Below are positions 26,686 through 36,167 of a DNA stretch of 47,304 nt, piece by piece. The notes beneath the pieces were generated by a model. That model had not been told where the DNA came from and searched no databases. It saw only the letters and a program-made list of their open reading frames with translations. This DNA is from Saprospiraceae bacterium (GTDB lineage Bacteria > Bacteroidota > Bacteroidia > Chitinophagales > Saprospiraceae): contig JAGPCT010000024.1 of the NCBI GenBank assembly GCA_018057925.1, positions 1 to 47,304 of the forward strand, in the 5' to 3' direction. The translations under genes and the position numbers were made by a program. Position 1 is the first letter of the stretch. Every line of letters starts with the position of its first letter.

Positions 26686-29013
26686 ATGACAACAATAACA
26701 CAGGAAGATGCAATTCAGATAGCCGGACAATATTTTGGCATTGTTGCCTCTGCCAAGCCATTGAATGGCTATGAAGAACAAAACTTTCTTTTAACTTCTT
26801 TTTCCGGAGAAAAATATATTTTAAAAGCAGCATCCCAAGATTTTAATCTTTCACTTTTACAGGCACAGACTTCCGTTATCCGCCATCTTGCAACTACAGC
26901 TCTCAAAGACGCTATACCTTCTTGTATTTCCAACATAGAAGGCCAATCCATTACGCATGTCGAAATAAACCATCAAGTATTTTATGTACGGATACTGAAT
27001 TATTTGGAAGGGCACTTTTGGGTCGATGAACTCAACAAAACACCCGGTTTGTATCAAAGCTTTGGCGAATTGCTTGGTAGAATGGATTACTTCATGAAGG
27101 ATTTGTATTTTGACGCTCTTGACCGCAAATATGTGTGGGATAACAATCGAGTATCCGATGCTGAACAAAAACTACATTTCATCACAGAACCCGAGAAAAG
27201 GAGGTTGGCCGGATATTTCATCCTTCAATTTAAAACAGAAGTAGAGCCCATCTTGCCGGAACTGCGATACGCCAGCATTCACGGCGATGCCAATGATTAC
27301 AACGTTTTGGTGAGAAATGGTCGTGTAGCCGGATTCATTGATTTTGGTGATCTAATATGGTCTGCACTCATCAATAATCTCGCCATCGCCTGCACCTATG
27401 CCATGCTCCATACGGATAATCCTTTGGATGTAGCAACCTTAATTGTCAAAGGGTATCATCAAGCATATAGCCTCCAACCTCAAGAAGTAGATGTTTTATA
27501 TTATTTGATTGCCGGACGCCTTTGTATCAGTGTAACTCAGTCAGCAGAGCAGACCCACCTCAATAGTGCCAACGAACATCATTTCCTTACCGAACAATAT
27601 GCCTGGGATTTATTGCAACAACTTATACGTATCAACCCACTAAAAGCCGCTAATTCTTTCCGCAAGGCATGCTCCATGGAACCAACAATCTCCGAATATC
27701 CTGACTATAAGGCATTGATCGATATCCGAAGAACCAATATAGGATACAATCTAAGTTTGAGTTATCGCACTCCTTTGAAAATTGTAAAAGGTGCACTTCA
27801 ATATTTGTATGATGATAGAGGGATGACCTATATTGATTGCGTAAACAATGTAAGTCATGTAGGCCATTGTCACCCGGTCGTCGTCAAGGCAATGCAAAAA
27901 CAAATTGCCAAATTGAATACCAATACCCGTTATTTAAACGATGAAATGATGGCGTATGCACAAGAGCTAACATCATTACTTCCCTCAAAGCTATCTGTGT
28001 GCTATTTTGTCAATTCCGGTAGTGAAGCAAATGACCTCGCTATACGCATGGCACGACACTTTACCCATAATCAGGATGTTGTCGTGCTGGATCATGCATA
28101 TCATGGGACATCTACACTTGCCATCGAATTAAGCCCCTATAAGTTTGATGGAAAAGGAGGCAACGGTGCGAAACCGTATATACACAAAGTACCATCACCT
28201 GACCTTTACAGAGGAGAATATAGGTATGACGACCCTGTGGCAGGTAAAAAATACGCCGATCAAGTCGGAATGGTTATCCAAGACATGGTGGCACAATCTA
28301 AAAGTCCGGCTGCCTTTATTTGTGAGACCCTTTTGGGCGTGGGTGGTCAGATACCATTGCCGGACGGCTATTTGCCGGAAGTGTATGACCACATCCGTCG
28401 TGCCGGCGGAGTCTGTATTGCCGACGAAGTCCAAGTGGGCTTCGGCAGAGTCGGCAAAGCCTTTTGGGGATTCCAATTGCAGGAAGTTGAACCGGACATC
28501 GTTGTTCTCGGAAAGCCAATAGGCAATGGGCATCCGCTGGCAGCCGTCATTGTAACTTCCGAGATAGCAGCAGCATTTGATAATGGCATGGAATATTTTA
28601 ACACTTTTGGCGGCAATCCGGTATCTATGGTTGCCGGCCGCAGCGTACTTAAAATAATTGAAGAAGAAAAACTACAGCAAAATGCCTTTCATGTGGGAAA
28701 AGTCCTATTGGAAGGATTTCATAAACTTATGGATCAGTTCCCGATAATTGGGGACGTACGCGGTCACGGCTTATTTGTAGGTGTGGAATTAGTCAAAGAT
28801 CGGATAAGTCAAAGCCCGGCAGTCCCTGAAATCGACAACTTAGTGGAAAGGATGAAAGAAAAAGGGTATTTGTTGAGCACTGATGGCCCCCTCCATAATG
28901 TTTTAAAAATCAAGCCGCCAATAGTCTTTAGTGAGCAAAATGCATTAGATTTACTGAAGGATTTTAAGACTGTATTGGAACAGTTTTATAAAGAAAGTGA
29001 TGTTATCAGCTGA
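26686..29013 (+). CDS. Fusion of APH-type kinase and class III aminotransferase-fold phospho-lyase
   Basis: 775 residues. The N-terminal ~330 are an aminoglycoside-phosphotransferase-like kinase: GYEEQNFLL nucleotide loop, catalytic [11 protein letters not shown] (H199, D201) and metal-binding IDFGD. From about 345 to 770 is a class III PLP enzyme: [35 protein letters not shown] and the PLP Lys in [11 protein letters not shown] (K610). In animals these are two proteins (hydroxylysine kinase HYKK; PHYKPL/ETNPPL phospho-lyases). The bacterial fusion suggests it phosphorylates an amino alcohol such as hydroxylysine or ethanolamine and then eliminates phosphate and ammonia. No substrate-specific context nearby. 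Ends 2 bp before the convergent dapF stop. Confidence 0.85.
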   Translation: MTTITQEDAIQIAGQYFGIVASAKPLNGYEEQNFLLTSFSGEKYILKAASQDFNLSLLQAQTSVIRHLATTALKDAIPSCISNIEGQSITHVEINHQVFYVRILNYLEGHFWVDELNKTPGLYQSFGELLGRMDYFMKDLYFDALDRKYVWDNNRVSDAEQKLHFITEPEKRRLAGYFILQFKTEVEPILPELRYASIHGDANDYNVLVRNGRVAGFIDFGDLIWSALINNLAIACTYAMLHTDNPLDVATLIVKGYHQAYSLQPQEVDVLYYLIAGRLCISVTQSAEQTHLNSANEHHFLTEQYAWDLLQQLIRINPLKAANSFRKACSMEPTISEYPDYKALIDIRRTNIGYNLSLSYRTPLKIVKGALQYLYDDRGMTYIDCVNNVSHVGHCHPVVVKAMQKQIAKLNTNTRYLNDEMMAYAQELTSLLPSKLSVCYFVNSGSEANDLAIRMARHFTHNQDVVVLDHAYHGTSTLAIELSPYKFDGKGGNGAKPYIHKVPSPDLYRGEYRYDDPVAGKKYADQVGMVIQDMVAQSKSPAAFICETLLGVGGQIPLPDGYLPEVYDHIRRAGGVCIADEVQVGFGRVGKAFWGFQLQEVEPDIVVLGKPIGNGHPLAAVIVTSEIAAAFDNGMEYFNTFGGNPVSMVAGRSVLKIIEEEKLQQNAFHVGKVLLEGFHKLMDQFPIIGDVRGHGLFVGVELVKDRISQSPAVPEIDNLVERMKEKGYLLSTDGPLHNVLKIKPPIVFSEQNALDLLKDFKTVLEQFYKESDVIS

Positions 29014-29015
29014 GC

Positions 29016-29810
29016 CTATTGTACTTGAATTTTTCCTTCGAAAACCTTCTTTGCCGGCCCGGTAAGCCATATTGACTCATAGCGTTGGGTTTCAGGATCT
29101 TTTATTGCTTTGACAGAAAGGTTGCCTCCTTTGGCTATAACCTTAACCTCACCTTTGAAATAACCTGTTTCCATCATAACTATTGCCGCTGCCGTTACGC
29201 CCGTACCACACGCCAAGGTTTCATCTTCCACGCCTCTTTCATAGGTTGCTATTCGAATCCCGTCAGGGATTATTTCCACAAAATTAACATTGATGCCATC
29301 CCGCACAAAGTCACCACTCCGGCGGATAGCTCGTCCCTCCTTAAACACATCAACTTCATCTAAATGCTGTACGATCTTTACATAATGCGGCGAACCCGTA
29401 TTTAATACGTAATTGCCGTCAGGCGTACTTTGTATTGAAGTAACCTCCGTCATTTTAAGAGATATTGTGGTGTCCTCATTACAGATTGCTTCATGAGGGC
29501 CATCAATTGCCATGAATACAGCTTTCTCCTCAACCCGTTGTAAGTCCAAAGCAAAACGAAAAGCGCATCGACCACCATTCCCGCACATTGATCCGGGATG
29601 ACCATCTGCATTATAATACAGCATATTAAAGGCGTAATCACCTTGCGCAGGTTGGATAATTATTAGCCCATCAGCACCTATACCAAATCTTCTATCACAC
29701 AATTGTGCTATTTTTGTATGGTCTAATAAGCCAAAATTATAACTAAATCCATCCAGCATAATAAAGTCATTGCCGGCACCTTGATATTTGTGAAATGGTA
29801 AAATTTGCAT
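29016..29810 (-). CDS. dapF: Diaminopimelate epimerase
   Basis: 264 residues. KYQGAGNDFIMLDG at the N-terminus, first catalytic Cys in MCGNGGRC (C76), second in LACGTGVTA (C201), with RRFGIGADGL. Converts LL- to meso-diaminopimelate for lysine and peptidoglycan. A TAACTTTG box (minus strand, 29852-29845) lies 35 bp upstream; the -33 box is weak. Confidence 0.95.
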   Translation of the reverse strand: MQILPFHKYQGAGNDFIMLDGFSYNFGLLDHTKIAQLCDRRFGIGADGLIIIQPAQGDYAFNMLYYNADGHPGSMCGNGGRCAFRFALDLQRVEEKAVFMAIDGPHEAICNEDTTISLKMTEVTSIQSTPDGNYVLNTGSPHYVKIVQHLDEVDVFKEGRAIRRSGDFVRDGINVNFVEIIPDGIRIATYERGVEDETLACGTGVTAAAIVMMETGYFKGEVKVIAKGGNLSVKAIKDPETQRYESIWLTGPAKKVFEGKIQVQ

Positions 29811-30050
29811 AAAATAACTATCCGATTAATAAACTTTACTACAACAAAGTTACATGAAATTCGTTTCATTTAAATACATTTGAAATAGAATTGATTTAAG
29901 ATCTCCTGGTATTTTTATGGAGTTTTAGCGGATTTATACCAAAATTTGATGAAAGGAATTGTTGATTTCTAACTTTTTTAAAAAATATTTAAAAGTCAAT
30001 TGGTTCTTTCGAGGACAAAAACATTGAAATAACAGACATACCCTATTGTT

Positions 30051-31433
30051 ATGATAAAAAAACGCGACATCCTTCTCATTCTGATTGCTGTAATAATAAG
30101 CACAGTAATAATGCGATGGGTTCTACCCAATGAGCATAAAGTATCATTCTCGACTGAAAATGGATGGAGTTCCTTTGTCAATGGCGTCGTCCCAACGAGT
30201 TCAGGCAACAACTTTATCAAAGCCGCCAAAATAGGCATTCCGGCGGTTGTTAGGATAACAGTGCGCAATAAAACCTTACCAATATGGGACTTTGGTTCTA
30301 TTGTATCATCCGGTTCAGGCGTCTTGATTACTTCTGATGGATATATCGTTACCAATTTTCATGTAATATCAGCCGGCAGTCTTTATGAAGTTATGATCAA
30401 TGATGGAAAAAAATATACTGCTTCACTTATAGGAAGTGATGAATCATCAGATATGGCAGTATTAAAGATAGATAGAGAAGATTGCCCTTATTTAAGCTTT
30501 GCCAACAGTGATTCGGTGCAGATTGGCCAATGGGTCATCGCTATTGGAAATCCTTATCGTTTAAATTCAACAGTCACCTCAGGAATTATATCCGGAAAAG
30601 GTAGAACTATCGACTTATTAAAAGGTGATTACCCTCTTGAGTCCTTCATTCAGACAGATGCTGTTTTCAATGAAGGAAATAGTGGCGGCGCACTCATCAA
30701 TGAAGCGGGTGAATTAATAGGGATAAATACTGCTATATTTACCCGAAGTGGCAACTTTGAAGGATATTCATTTGCCATTCCGAGTAATATAGTACGGAAA
30801 ATGACCAGAGACCTTATCAATTATGGCAAAGTTCAACGCGCTATACTGGGAATAGGCATAGAAGACATCAGTGATCGCATTAATAAGCGGACAGGCGAAG
30901 AACCAGGCTCAGGCGTCTATATCAATCGTGTAACAGATGGCACCTCAGCAGCAAGAGCCGGTTTACAACGAGGTGATATCATCTATTCCATCAATGGAAT
31001 TACCGTCCTTAGTTATCCGGCATTGCAAGAACAAATAGCTCTTTATCAACCGGGAGACAAGGTCAACATTGCCTTTAGAAGAGGACAAAATAAAATGAAA
31101 ATCGAAGTGGAACTAATGAGTCCGGTCGCATCTGAACGTAGAGTCATCATAAGATCCGACGCACCTCTAAAGGAAATAGGGATGGAAGTACGCTACAACA
31201 TGGATAATCCGGAAGATGAAATTACGGTTCAAAGTGTCGTCAGAGACAGCTACGCAGACAAAGCAGGCGTAAGGCAAGGCTTCATCATCAGAGAAGTCAA
31301 TGGCGTTGATGTGAAAAGCATTGATAAGCTTGTAGAAGAATTGTCCAAAAATCAAAATCGTATTGTCCTCAGAGGCTTGAATATAGGTAGCCACAAAGTC
31401 GTTACCTACTCCATCATTAAGTCAACACTTTGA
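30051..31433 (+). CDS. HtrA/DegP-like serine protease with two PDZ domains
   Basis: 460 residues. N-terminal membrane anchor or uncleaved signal (ILLILIAVIISTVIM), S1C trypsin-like domain with H104 (TNFHV), D134 (SSDMAVLK) and S211 (NEGNSGGAL), then PDZ1 (about 265-350, AARAGLQRGDIIYSING) and PDZ2 (about 372-450, ADKAGVRQGFIIREVNG). Periplasmic protein quality control. Monocistronic by context; the 240-bp gap to dapF shows nothing else. Confidence 0.92.
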   Translation: MIKKRDILLILIAVIISTVIMRWVLPNEHKVSFSTENGWSSFVNGVVPTSSGNNFIKAAKIGIPAVVRITVRNKTLPIWDFGSIVSSGSGVLITSDGYIVTNFHVISAGSLYEVMINDGKKYTASLIGSDESSDMAVLKIDREDCPYLSFANSDSVQIGQWVIAIGNPYRLNSTVTSGIISGKGRTIDLLKGDYPLESFIQTDAVFNEGNSGGALINEAGELIGINTAIFTRSGNFEGYSFAIPSNIVRKMTRDLINYGKVQRAILGIGIEDISDRINKRTGEEPGSGVYINRVTDGTSAARAGLQRGDIIYSINGITVLSYPALQEQIALYQPGDKVNIAFRRGQNKMKIEVELMSPVASERRVIIRSDAPLKEIGMEVRYNMDNPEDEITVQSVVRDSYADKAGVRQGFIIREVNGVDVKSIDKLVEELSKNQNRIVLRGLNIGSHKVVTYSIIKSTL

Positions 31434-31906
31434 TTCTAAGCCTACTGTATCTTGACAATCCATCGGATGATTCAATAAATAAATTGAATAAATACACAAT
31501 CCCAGCAATACAAAATATTATTTCGATAAACTAAATTATTGCACAAATATTACAATATCCCTCTTGGATACAATCAAATTATATACGTCATACTTCTATT
31601 AAATTACAATATAATGTATATTATTATAGTTTGATAATCAATATATATCATTGAAATATCGCTCAAATAGCAAAAAACGTTTAAAAAAGCCTTAAATCTT
31701 TATTACTAAACAGAAAAACACAAATTATTGACCAAGTTTCGTCGAAAAAAATCATTTTCCAAATTATATTATTTATGTCTATCTATTTGATTTACATATT
31801 TCTATAAATTTTTTAAGAAATATTTGTCGATAAAATAAACTACTTAGTGTAAAATTACGTTAACTTTGCAGAACAAAATTTAATCACTGACAAAATATAA
31901 TTTGCT
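31434..31906 (+). promoter_or_regulatory. Long A+T-rich leader region with a -7 box
   Basis: 473 bp without a gene. The only recognisable signal is TAACTTTG at 31861-31868, 38 bp before the ATG at 31907. Several short A/T palindromes (for instance around 31600-31650) are not distinctive. Confidence 0.5.
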
Positions 31907-32323
31907 ATGAATAATACAAAATCCAATGTAAGCTTTTACATTCTCTTCGCATTCTCATTTTTAATGGTATTCTTAAGCGGTGTTTCATTGATAGGTAACG
32001 CAAATCAGGATCAATTATCCGGAAAAGTGTTATTCAATGATAAGACACCCGTACAAGATGTTGTTATCAACTTATTAGAAAAAGATGACCTATCGCTTGT
32101 TGCTTCCGAAATGCCTGACACCTGGGGTGAATATTCTTTTAATAAAATCCAACCGGGTGATTACTACATTTCTGTTCAACAATTAGACCAAACACAAAAA
32201 GTTTATGGTCCGATTCACATCAGTAAAATCGATGACCGTATTGAAGTCAAGCCAATAACTGTCTATCTTACTAAGTCAACCCAAGCAGTCATTTCTGACA
32301 GTCAATTCAACTCGGCTTCATAA
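31907..32323 (+). CDS. Exported carboxypeptidase-regulatory-like (CNA-B/SdrD-type) domain protein
   Basis: 138 residues. N-terminal hydrophobic signal or anchor (FYILFAFSFLMVFLSGVSLIG), then one prealbumin-like beta-sandwich: LSGKVLFNDKTPVQDVVINLL, WGEYSFNKIQPGDYYISVQQ and ITVYLTKST. Such single domains act as adaptors or structural modules at the cell envelope in Bacteroidota. Followed by a strong terminator. Confidence 0.78.
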   Translation: MNNTKSNVSFYILFAFSFLMVFLSGVSLIGNANQDQLSGKVLFNDKTPVQDVVINLLEKDDLSLVASEMPDTWGEYSFNKIQPGDYYISVQQLDQTQKVYGPIHISKIDDRIEVKPITVYLTKSTQAVISDSQFNSAS

Positions 32324-32351
32324 ATTTACGAAATAATATCTCAGGATATTA

Positions 32352-32398
32352 TAATCTCCGGATGCGGCGAAAAGTCAGCGTTCGGAGATTTTTTTTTG
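32352..32398 (+). terminator. Rho-independent terminator
   Basis: AATCTCCGGATGC ... GCGTTCGGAGATT followed by a run of T (32389-32397), 30 bp after the stop at 32323. Stem of about 10 bp with one mismatch. Confidence 0.88.
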
Positions 32399-32575
32399 AA
32401 ACGCATTAACTCAATCGAAGAACTCCTTTGTCCATAAATCGCTTAAAAATTTTCATCCCTTTTTCATCTTCAAATTCCCATTTTTAAAAATTATGAAGGA
32501 ATTGAACAGTACTAGTGTTCTATCGTTTTCCATTTATACATACACTTCACAGATTTATTATTGGTTGGTATAGCC

Positions 32576-32583
32576 TAACTTTG
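32576..32583 (+). promoter_or_regulatory. -7 element upstream of the small ORF and carbonic anhydrase
   Basis: TAACTTTG, 15 bp before the ATG at 32599 and about 205 bp before the carbonic anhydrase ATG. -33 weak (TTTA at 32554-32557). Confidence 0.5.
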
Positions 32584-32598
32584 TATTTTTGTCAAACG

Positions 32599-32793
32599 AT
32601 GCGAAGACTTCTTTGTCTTTTTAAACAACAGTTAGAAAATATCAATTTAGGTTCCTATTACAAAAGTTGGGTTAAAATATTGAACCAAAGCAAGATTTTT
32701 AATAGAATAATGAGCTTCCACGATCACATATTTATATCTTTCTACTTAGTAAAAAAACCTGTCTTAAAAGTCATAAAAAAAGTTCTTAAATGA
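32599..32793 (+). CDS. Possible small basic protein coupled to carbonic anhydrase
   Basis: 64 codons from ATG 32599, lysine-rich (MRRLLCLFKQQ ... VKKPVLKVIKKVLK). I recognise no family. Reasons to keep it: the -7 box lies just ahead of this ATG rather than ahead of the carbonic anhydrase, and its TGA overlaps the carbonic anhydrase ATG as ATGA (32790-32793), a typical coupled arrangement. Reason for doubt: composition is close to that of random A+T-rich sequence. It could be a leader ORF. Confidence 0.4.
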   Translation: MRRLLCLFKQQLENINLGSYYKSWVKILNQSKIFNRIMSFHDHIFISFYLVKKPVLKVIKKVLK

Positions 32794-33419
32794 ATATAGA
32801 TTATATTTTTAAAAATAATGAACGGTGGATAAACGAAAGGTTGGCCGCCGATGCCAACTATTTTGACAAACTTTCATCCGGACAAGAACCTCAACTCTTA
32901 TACATTGGTTGTTCCGACAGCAGGGTAAGTGCAGAAGAAATCATGGGTCTGAAGCCGGGCGAAGTTTTCGTACATCGCAATATTTCCAACATTGTAGGCA
33001 ATATAGACCTCAATACTCAATCTGTTGTGGACTTTGCAGTCAAGCACCTTCATGTCAAACATATTGTAGTGTGTGGTCACTATCAATGTGGTGGCGTCAA
33101 AGCTGCAATGCAGGCAAAGGATCTGGGGCTGCTCAATCCATGGCTTCGTATCATAAGAGACGTATATCGGCTGCATGACAAAGAACTTAATGCTATATCT
33201 GATCCGGAAAAACGATATGACCGACTGGTGGAGTTAAACGTGCTGGAACAATGTATCAACCTAATTAAAATTGCATCCGTCCAGGAAGCCTATAACAATA
33301 AAGAAATGCACATTCACGGATGGGTTATGAATATAAAATCCGGAAAATTAATTGACTTAAAAATTGATATGGAAAAAGAAATGGAACATATTAAAGAAGT
33401 CTATAACCTTGGAAAATAA
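32790..33419 (+). CDS. can: Beta-class carbonic anhydrase
   Basis: 209 residues. Zinc and active-site motifs: CSDSRV with the Cys-Asp-Arg set, then HIVVCGHYQCGGV supplying His and second Cys; FVHRNISNIV is also typical. Interconverts CO2 and bicarbonate in the cytoplasm. ATG overlaps the TGA of the preceding small frame. Confidence 0.95.
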   Translation: MNIDYIFKNNERWINERLAADANYFDKLSSGQEPQLLYIGCSDSRVSAEEIMGLKPGEVFVHRNISNIVGNIDLNTQSVVDFAVKHLHVKHIVVCGHYQCGGVKAAMQAKDLGLLNPWLRIIRDVYRLHDKELNAISDPEKRYDRLVELNVLEQCINLIKIASVQEAYNNKEMHIHGWVMNIKSGKLIDLKIDMEKEMEHIKEVYNLGK

Positions 33420-33659
33420 CACTACAGAAAAACCACTAAAATTATTTTTAGCCGAAAAGGGTGACGGATAGTGATTTATTATATATCATCTTTACATCAT
33501 CAATCAGAACAAAAGTATTCTGAAAGCGATAGTAATCAAACTTGATTATATTATCAAAAAGTTCATGATGCACCATTCAATTGGCAAAATTAAAGGCAAC
33601 ATGAGCTTCCCCACACAATGGGGTACAATTTTGGAAAGGGTGATGCTTAATAAATTTTT
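33420..33659 (+). other. Unassigned transcribed-looking spacer
   Basis: 240 bp between can and a strong terminator. Includes a short hairpin CCCCACACAATGGGG at 33609-33623. Either the can 3' UTR or a small RNA ended by the terminator at 33660-33699; no known RNA family recognised. Confidence 0.35.
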
Positions 33660-33699
33660 AAAAGGGAATTCAGTAAAAGTATTGAATTCCCTTTTTTTA
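33660..33699 (+). terminator. Rho-independent terminator
   Basis: AAAAGGGAATTCA, loop of about 10 nt, TGAATTCCCTTTTTTT: a 12-bp stem and a T7 tail, 240 bp beyond can. Confidence 0.85.
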
Positions 33700-33844
33700 T
33701 GTCAGTATTTTTCCAAATCATCCAAACGATTTATAAATCAGACTTACCCTATTAAGCAGTACTATACGATCTTGAAAAGCCCATATTGTGGAATTTAGGT
33801 TTACAAAGATTCAACTTTTTTAATCCAATCGGGAATCCATTTGT

Positions 33845-33852
33845 TATGTTTG
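33845..33852 (+). promoter_or_regulatory. -7 element that decides the start of the 33879 gene
   Basis: TATGTTTG followed by C. It overlaps an in-frame ATG (33846), so the transcript should start after it and the next ATG, 33879, is the better start. Confidence 0.5.
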
Positions 33853-33878
33853 CATTTTTAAAACCGACAAACAATACT

Positions 33879-34367
33879 ATGTTTATATCTGAAGATATTA
33901 TCAATAAAATTTTTGAATTGGAAGTTGAATCTGACAATGATTCCACAGAATCTCTCCTCGACCTTTCCAGAGAACAGCCGGCCATATTTCATTATATCAA
34001 CCAAGAAGATTTCGAATTACTGACGGAAGAGGAGTTTGATTTTTTGATTTTTCTTACAGTAATTATTTTCAAAAGTTTTCGGGAAAGTGGAGTCACCATT
34101 AAGGAGGTTTCGGTTCATGATATTGAGTCAACAGAGGAAGCCAATTGGGAGATACTGAATAGCGCAACAAGCAATAAATTTAGAAACAGAATTGATGCGT
34201 TTTATTCCGAATATCTTCAGGAAGATTTACTGGCCTTTGTAGAAGACGCTTTAGAGCCGGATGACCTGCCGATTGTTACCAAAGAAGGTCGTGAACCATT
34301 GTTTATTATCCTTAAAACCATCATTGATGTCCTTGATAAAAATACAATCCAAGAGAATAGTCTGTGA
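33879..34367 (+). CDS. Acidic conserved-looking protein of unknown function
   Basis: 162 residues from ATG 33879 (MFISEDIINKIFELEVESDN...). In-frame ATGs at 33786 and 33846 lie before or inside the -7 box. Very acidic (clusters of Glu and Asp), mostly helical pattern, one hydrophobic stretch (FDFLIFLTVIIFKSF) that looks amphipathic rather than a membrane span, no signal peptide. No known family recognised. Convergent with the LytTR regulator. Confidence 0.65.
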   Translation: MFISEDIINKIFELEVESDNDSTESLLDLSREQPAIFHYINQEDFELLTEEEFDFLIFLTVIIFKSFRESGVTIKEVSVHDIESTEEANWEILNSATSNKFRNRIDAFYSEYLQEDLLAFVEDALEPDDLPIVTKEGREPLFIILKTIIDVLDKNTIQENSL

Positions 34368-34396
34368 CAATTGACAGCAACATTCTCCCTGAATAA

Positions 34397-35107
34397 TCAT
34401 CTTTTGAACATATATTTTTCAACCATTTCCATGACTTCATCTTTATAATTTTTACTGATTGGAAGTTTGGATTTTTCGACTACGACTTCATTGCCATCAA
34501 TCGTTTGAATGGATTTTAAGGCGACGATAAAGCTTCTGTGAATACGTATAAACTGACCTCGTGGCAATTGGTCAATGACACTTTTAAAAGTCAGATATGT
34601 GATATATTTATGATGAAGGGTGTGAATAATCACATAATTTACCATACTTTCGACATAGATAATATCTTTGATAATTATTTTTTCAATTTTTTGACTACAT
34701 TTCACAAAGAAAAAACTTTGATTCTCGGCATTAGAATGAGGTTGTTGGTTAAAAATGCCTTTAGCTTTTACAGCTGCCTTAAAGAATCGTGAAAAGGAAA
34801 TCGGTTTGAGTAGGTAGTCAACTATATCAAGTTCATAACTTTCGATGGCATATTCGGGATAGGCTGTTGTAAAAATAACAAGAGGTGGATTACTGAGATT
34901 CCTTATAAAGTCAATTCCTGAGACCTTAGGCATTTGGATATCAAGAAAAAGTAAATCAATATCCATATCCTGTAAATAGCTTGTTGCCTGAATGGCACTA
35001 TTGCACGATCCAACGTGTTTTAGAAAGTCGATATGCTCAAGATGCTCTTCCAATCCTTTTCTTGCATAGGGCTCGTCATCCACAATCAGGCATTTAATTT
35101 GTTCCAT
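34397..35107 (-). CDS. LytTR-family response regulator
   Basis: 236 residues. Receiver domain with acidic pair DD (10-11), phospho-acceptor D56 in LLFLDIQMP, TTAYPEYA and the Lys in LLKPIS. The C-terminal LytTR DNA-binding domain (about 135-232) has EKIIIKDIIYVESMVNYVII and FIRIHRSFIVALKSI. Its start overlaps the end of the upstream kinase gene by 14 bp. Output partner of the two kinase-like proteins encoded upstream. Confidence 0.93.
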   Translation of the reverse strand: MEQIKCLIVDDEPYARKGLEEHLEHIDFLKHVGSCNSAIQATSYLQDMDIDLLFLDIQMPKVSGIDFIRNLSNPPLVIFTTAYPEYAIESYELDIVDYLLKPISFSRFFKAAVKAKGIFNQQPHSNAENQSFFFVKCSQKIEKIIIKDIIYVESMVNYVIIHTLHHKYITYLTFKSVIDQLPRGQFIRIHRSFIVALKSIQTIDGNEVVVEKSKLPISKNYKDEVMEMVEKYMFKR

Positions 35108-36167
35108 ATAAAAGTGTTAGCTTAGAATAAAATTGGTATTTATCATTGAAGTATTCAAAATAATATTTCTCGGGATAGAGCAAGTCAAGCCTCCTGCATA
35201 GGTTGACCATACGCTCATCTGTGTCTGTATAGCTTGAAGCATCATTTGGAATCAGCTCATCCGCAGTTTTCACCTCATATACGAGTTTATTATCATTTTT
35301 TATCAGGCTAATATGCATCGTTTTGTCACAACACTTCAAGTATTCTATGGCGCTTTCCAGTATCAATGTCAAAACAAGTGGGGCGATTACTTCATTCTCA
35401 ACACCTTGCCCTACATAAAAATCGATCCTTTCTGATTTGATGCCTTTCATTTGAGTTACTTCCAAATAATTGTTGAAATACACTATTTCCTGCTTCAAAG
35501 GAACATATTTCTCATTACATTCATACAATTGGTAACGCAACATTTCACTGGTTAATTCGACGAGACGACGGGCTTTTATATTATTTTTTGAAATCTGAAA
35601 GTAAATATTGTTCATCACATTAAATAAAAAATGTGGGTGAACTTGACTTTTTAAAGCATTAAGCTCTGTGGACAACTGTGCTTCTTGTGCTTTTCGCAAA
35701 ACATTTTCAGTACGAAAGCGATCTAGCATAACCTTTATCGCACTACCGCAAAATAGTGGAATTAGGTACGTCCAAAAGTTAACTAAAAACTCTTGTAATT
35801 GATATGCGAAATTTATGTAAGTAACATTCTCTTGTAAGGTATGTGTGAAATCAAAATAAATAAATATACTAAAGAAGCTATAAAACAAAGACATCTGAAA
35901 AGCCAACACAAAGACTATTAGAAAGTACGTGACAAATTTATCCTTATACAGATAAGCAGGTAAAATTAAATGCGCTATCATGTAAAATGGCACAATTGCA
36001 TTAAGTACCAAAAAACTATTATCTAATATAATCAAATCGGTAGATGTCAATTCTTCACGATATTCAAAGAAGTTTATCATATAAATGAAGACCCACAAAA
36101 ACAAGTGTAGCACCTTGTATTTTTTTACAAAATCAACCACAAGTTGGTATGTTTTTACTCCGTTCAT
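35094..36167 (-). CDS. LytS-like kinase subunit with His but degenerate ATP-binding domain
   Basis: 357 residues. About four membrane helices (about 20-145), a coiled-coil linker and a His_kinase-type phospho-acceptor QVHPHFLFN (H179) followed by LRYQLYECN. The ATPase part is degenerate: the N-box reads LILESAIEYL (Ser272 where Asn chelates Mg, Tyr276 where His is usual). The G-box GxGLxN is DERMVN (317-322), with both glycines lost, although RRLDLLYP after it is kept. It should be able to receive a phosphate but not to bind ATP well. Overlaps the other kinase gene by 4 bp (ATGA) and the regulator by 14 bp. Confidence 0.88.
   Translation of the reverse strand: MNGVKTYQLVVDFVKKYKVLHLFLWVFIYMINFFEYREELTSTDLIILDNSFLVLNAIVPFYMIAHLILPAYLYKDKFVTYFLIVFVLAFQMSLFYSFFSIFIYFDFTHTLQENVTYINFAYQLQEFLVNFWTYLIPLFCGSAIKVMLDRFRTENVLRKAQEAQLSTELNALKSQVHPHFLFNVMNNIYFQISKNNIKARRLVELTSEMLRYQLYECNEKYVPLKQEIVYFNNYLEVTQMKGIKSERIDFYVGQGVENEVIAPLVLTLILESAIEYLKCCDKTMHISLIKNDNKLVYEVKTADELIPNDASSYTDTDERMVNLCRRLDLLYPEKYYFEYFNDKYQFYSKLTLLYGTN

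Noticed and set aside
28145-28616. Overlapping open frames inside the kinase-aminotransferase gene
   Set aside because: Other-frame shadows of a strongly conserved PLP enzyme.
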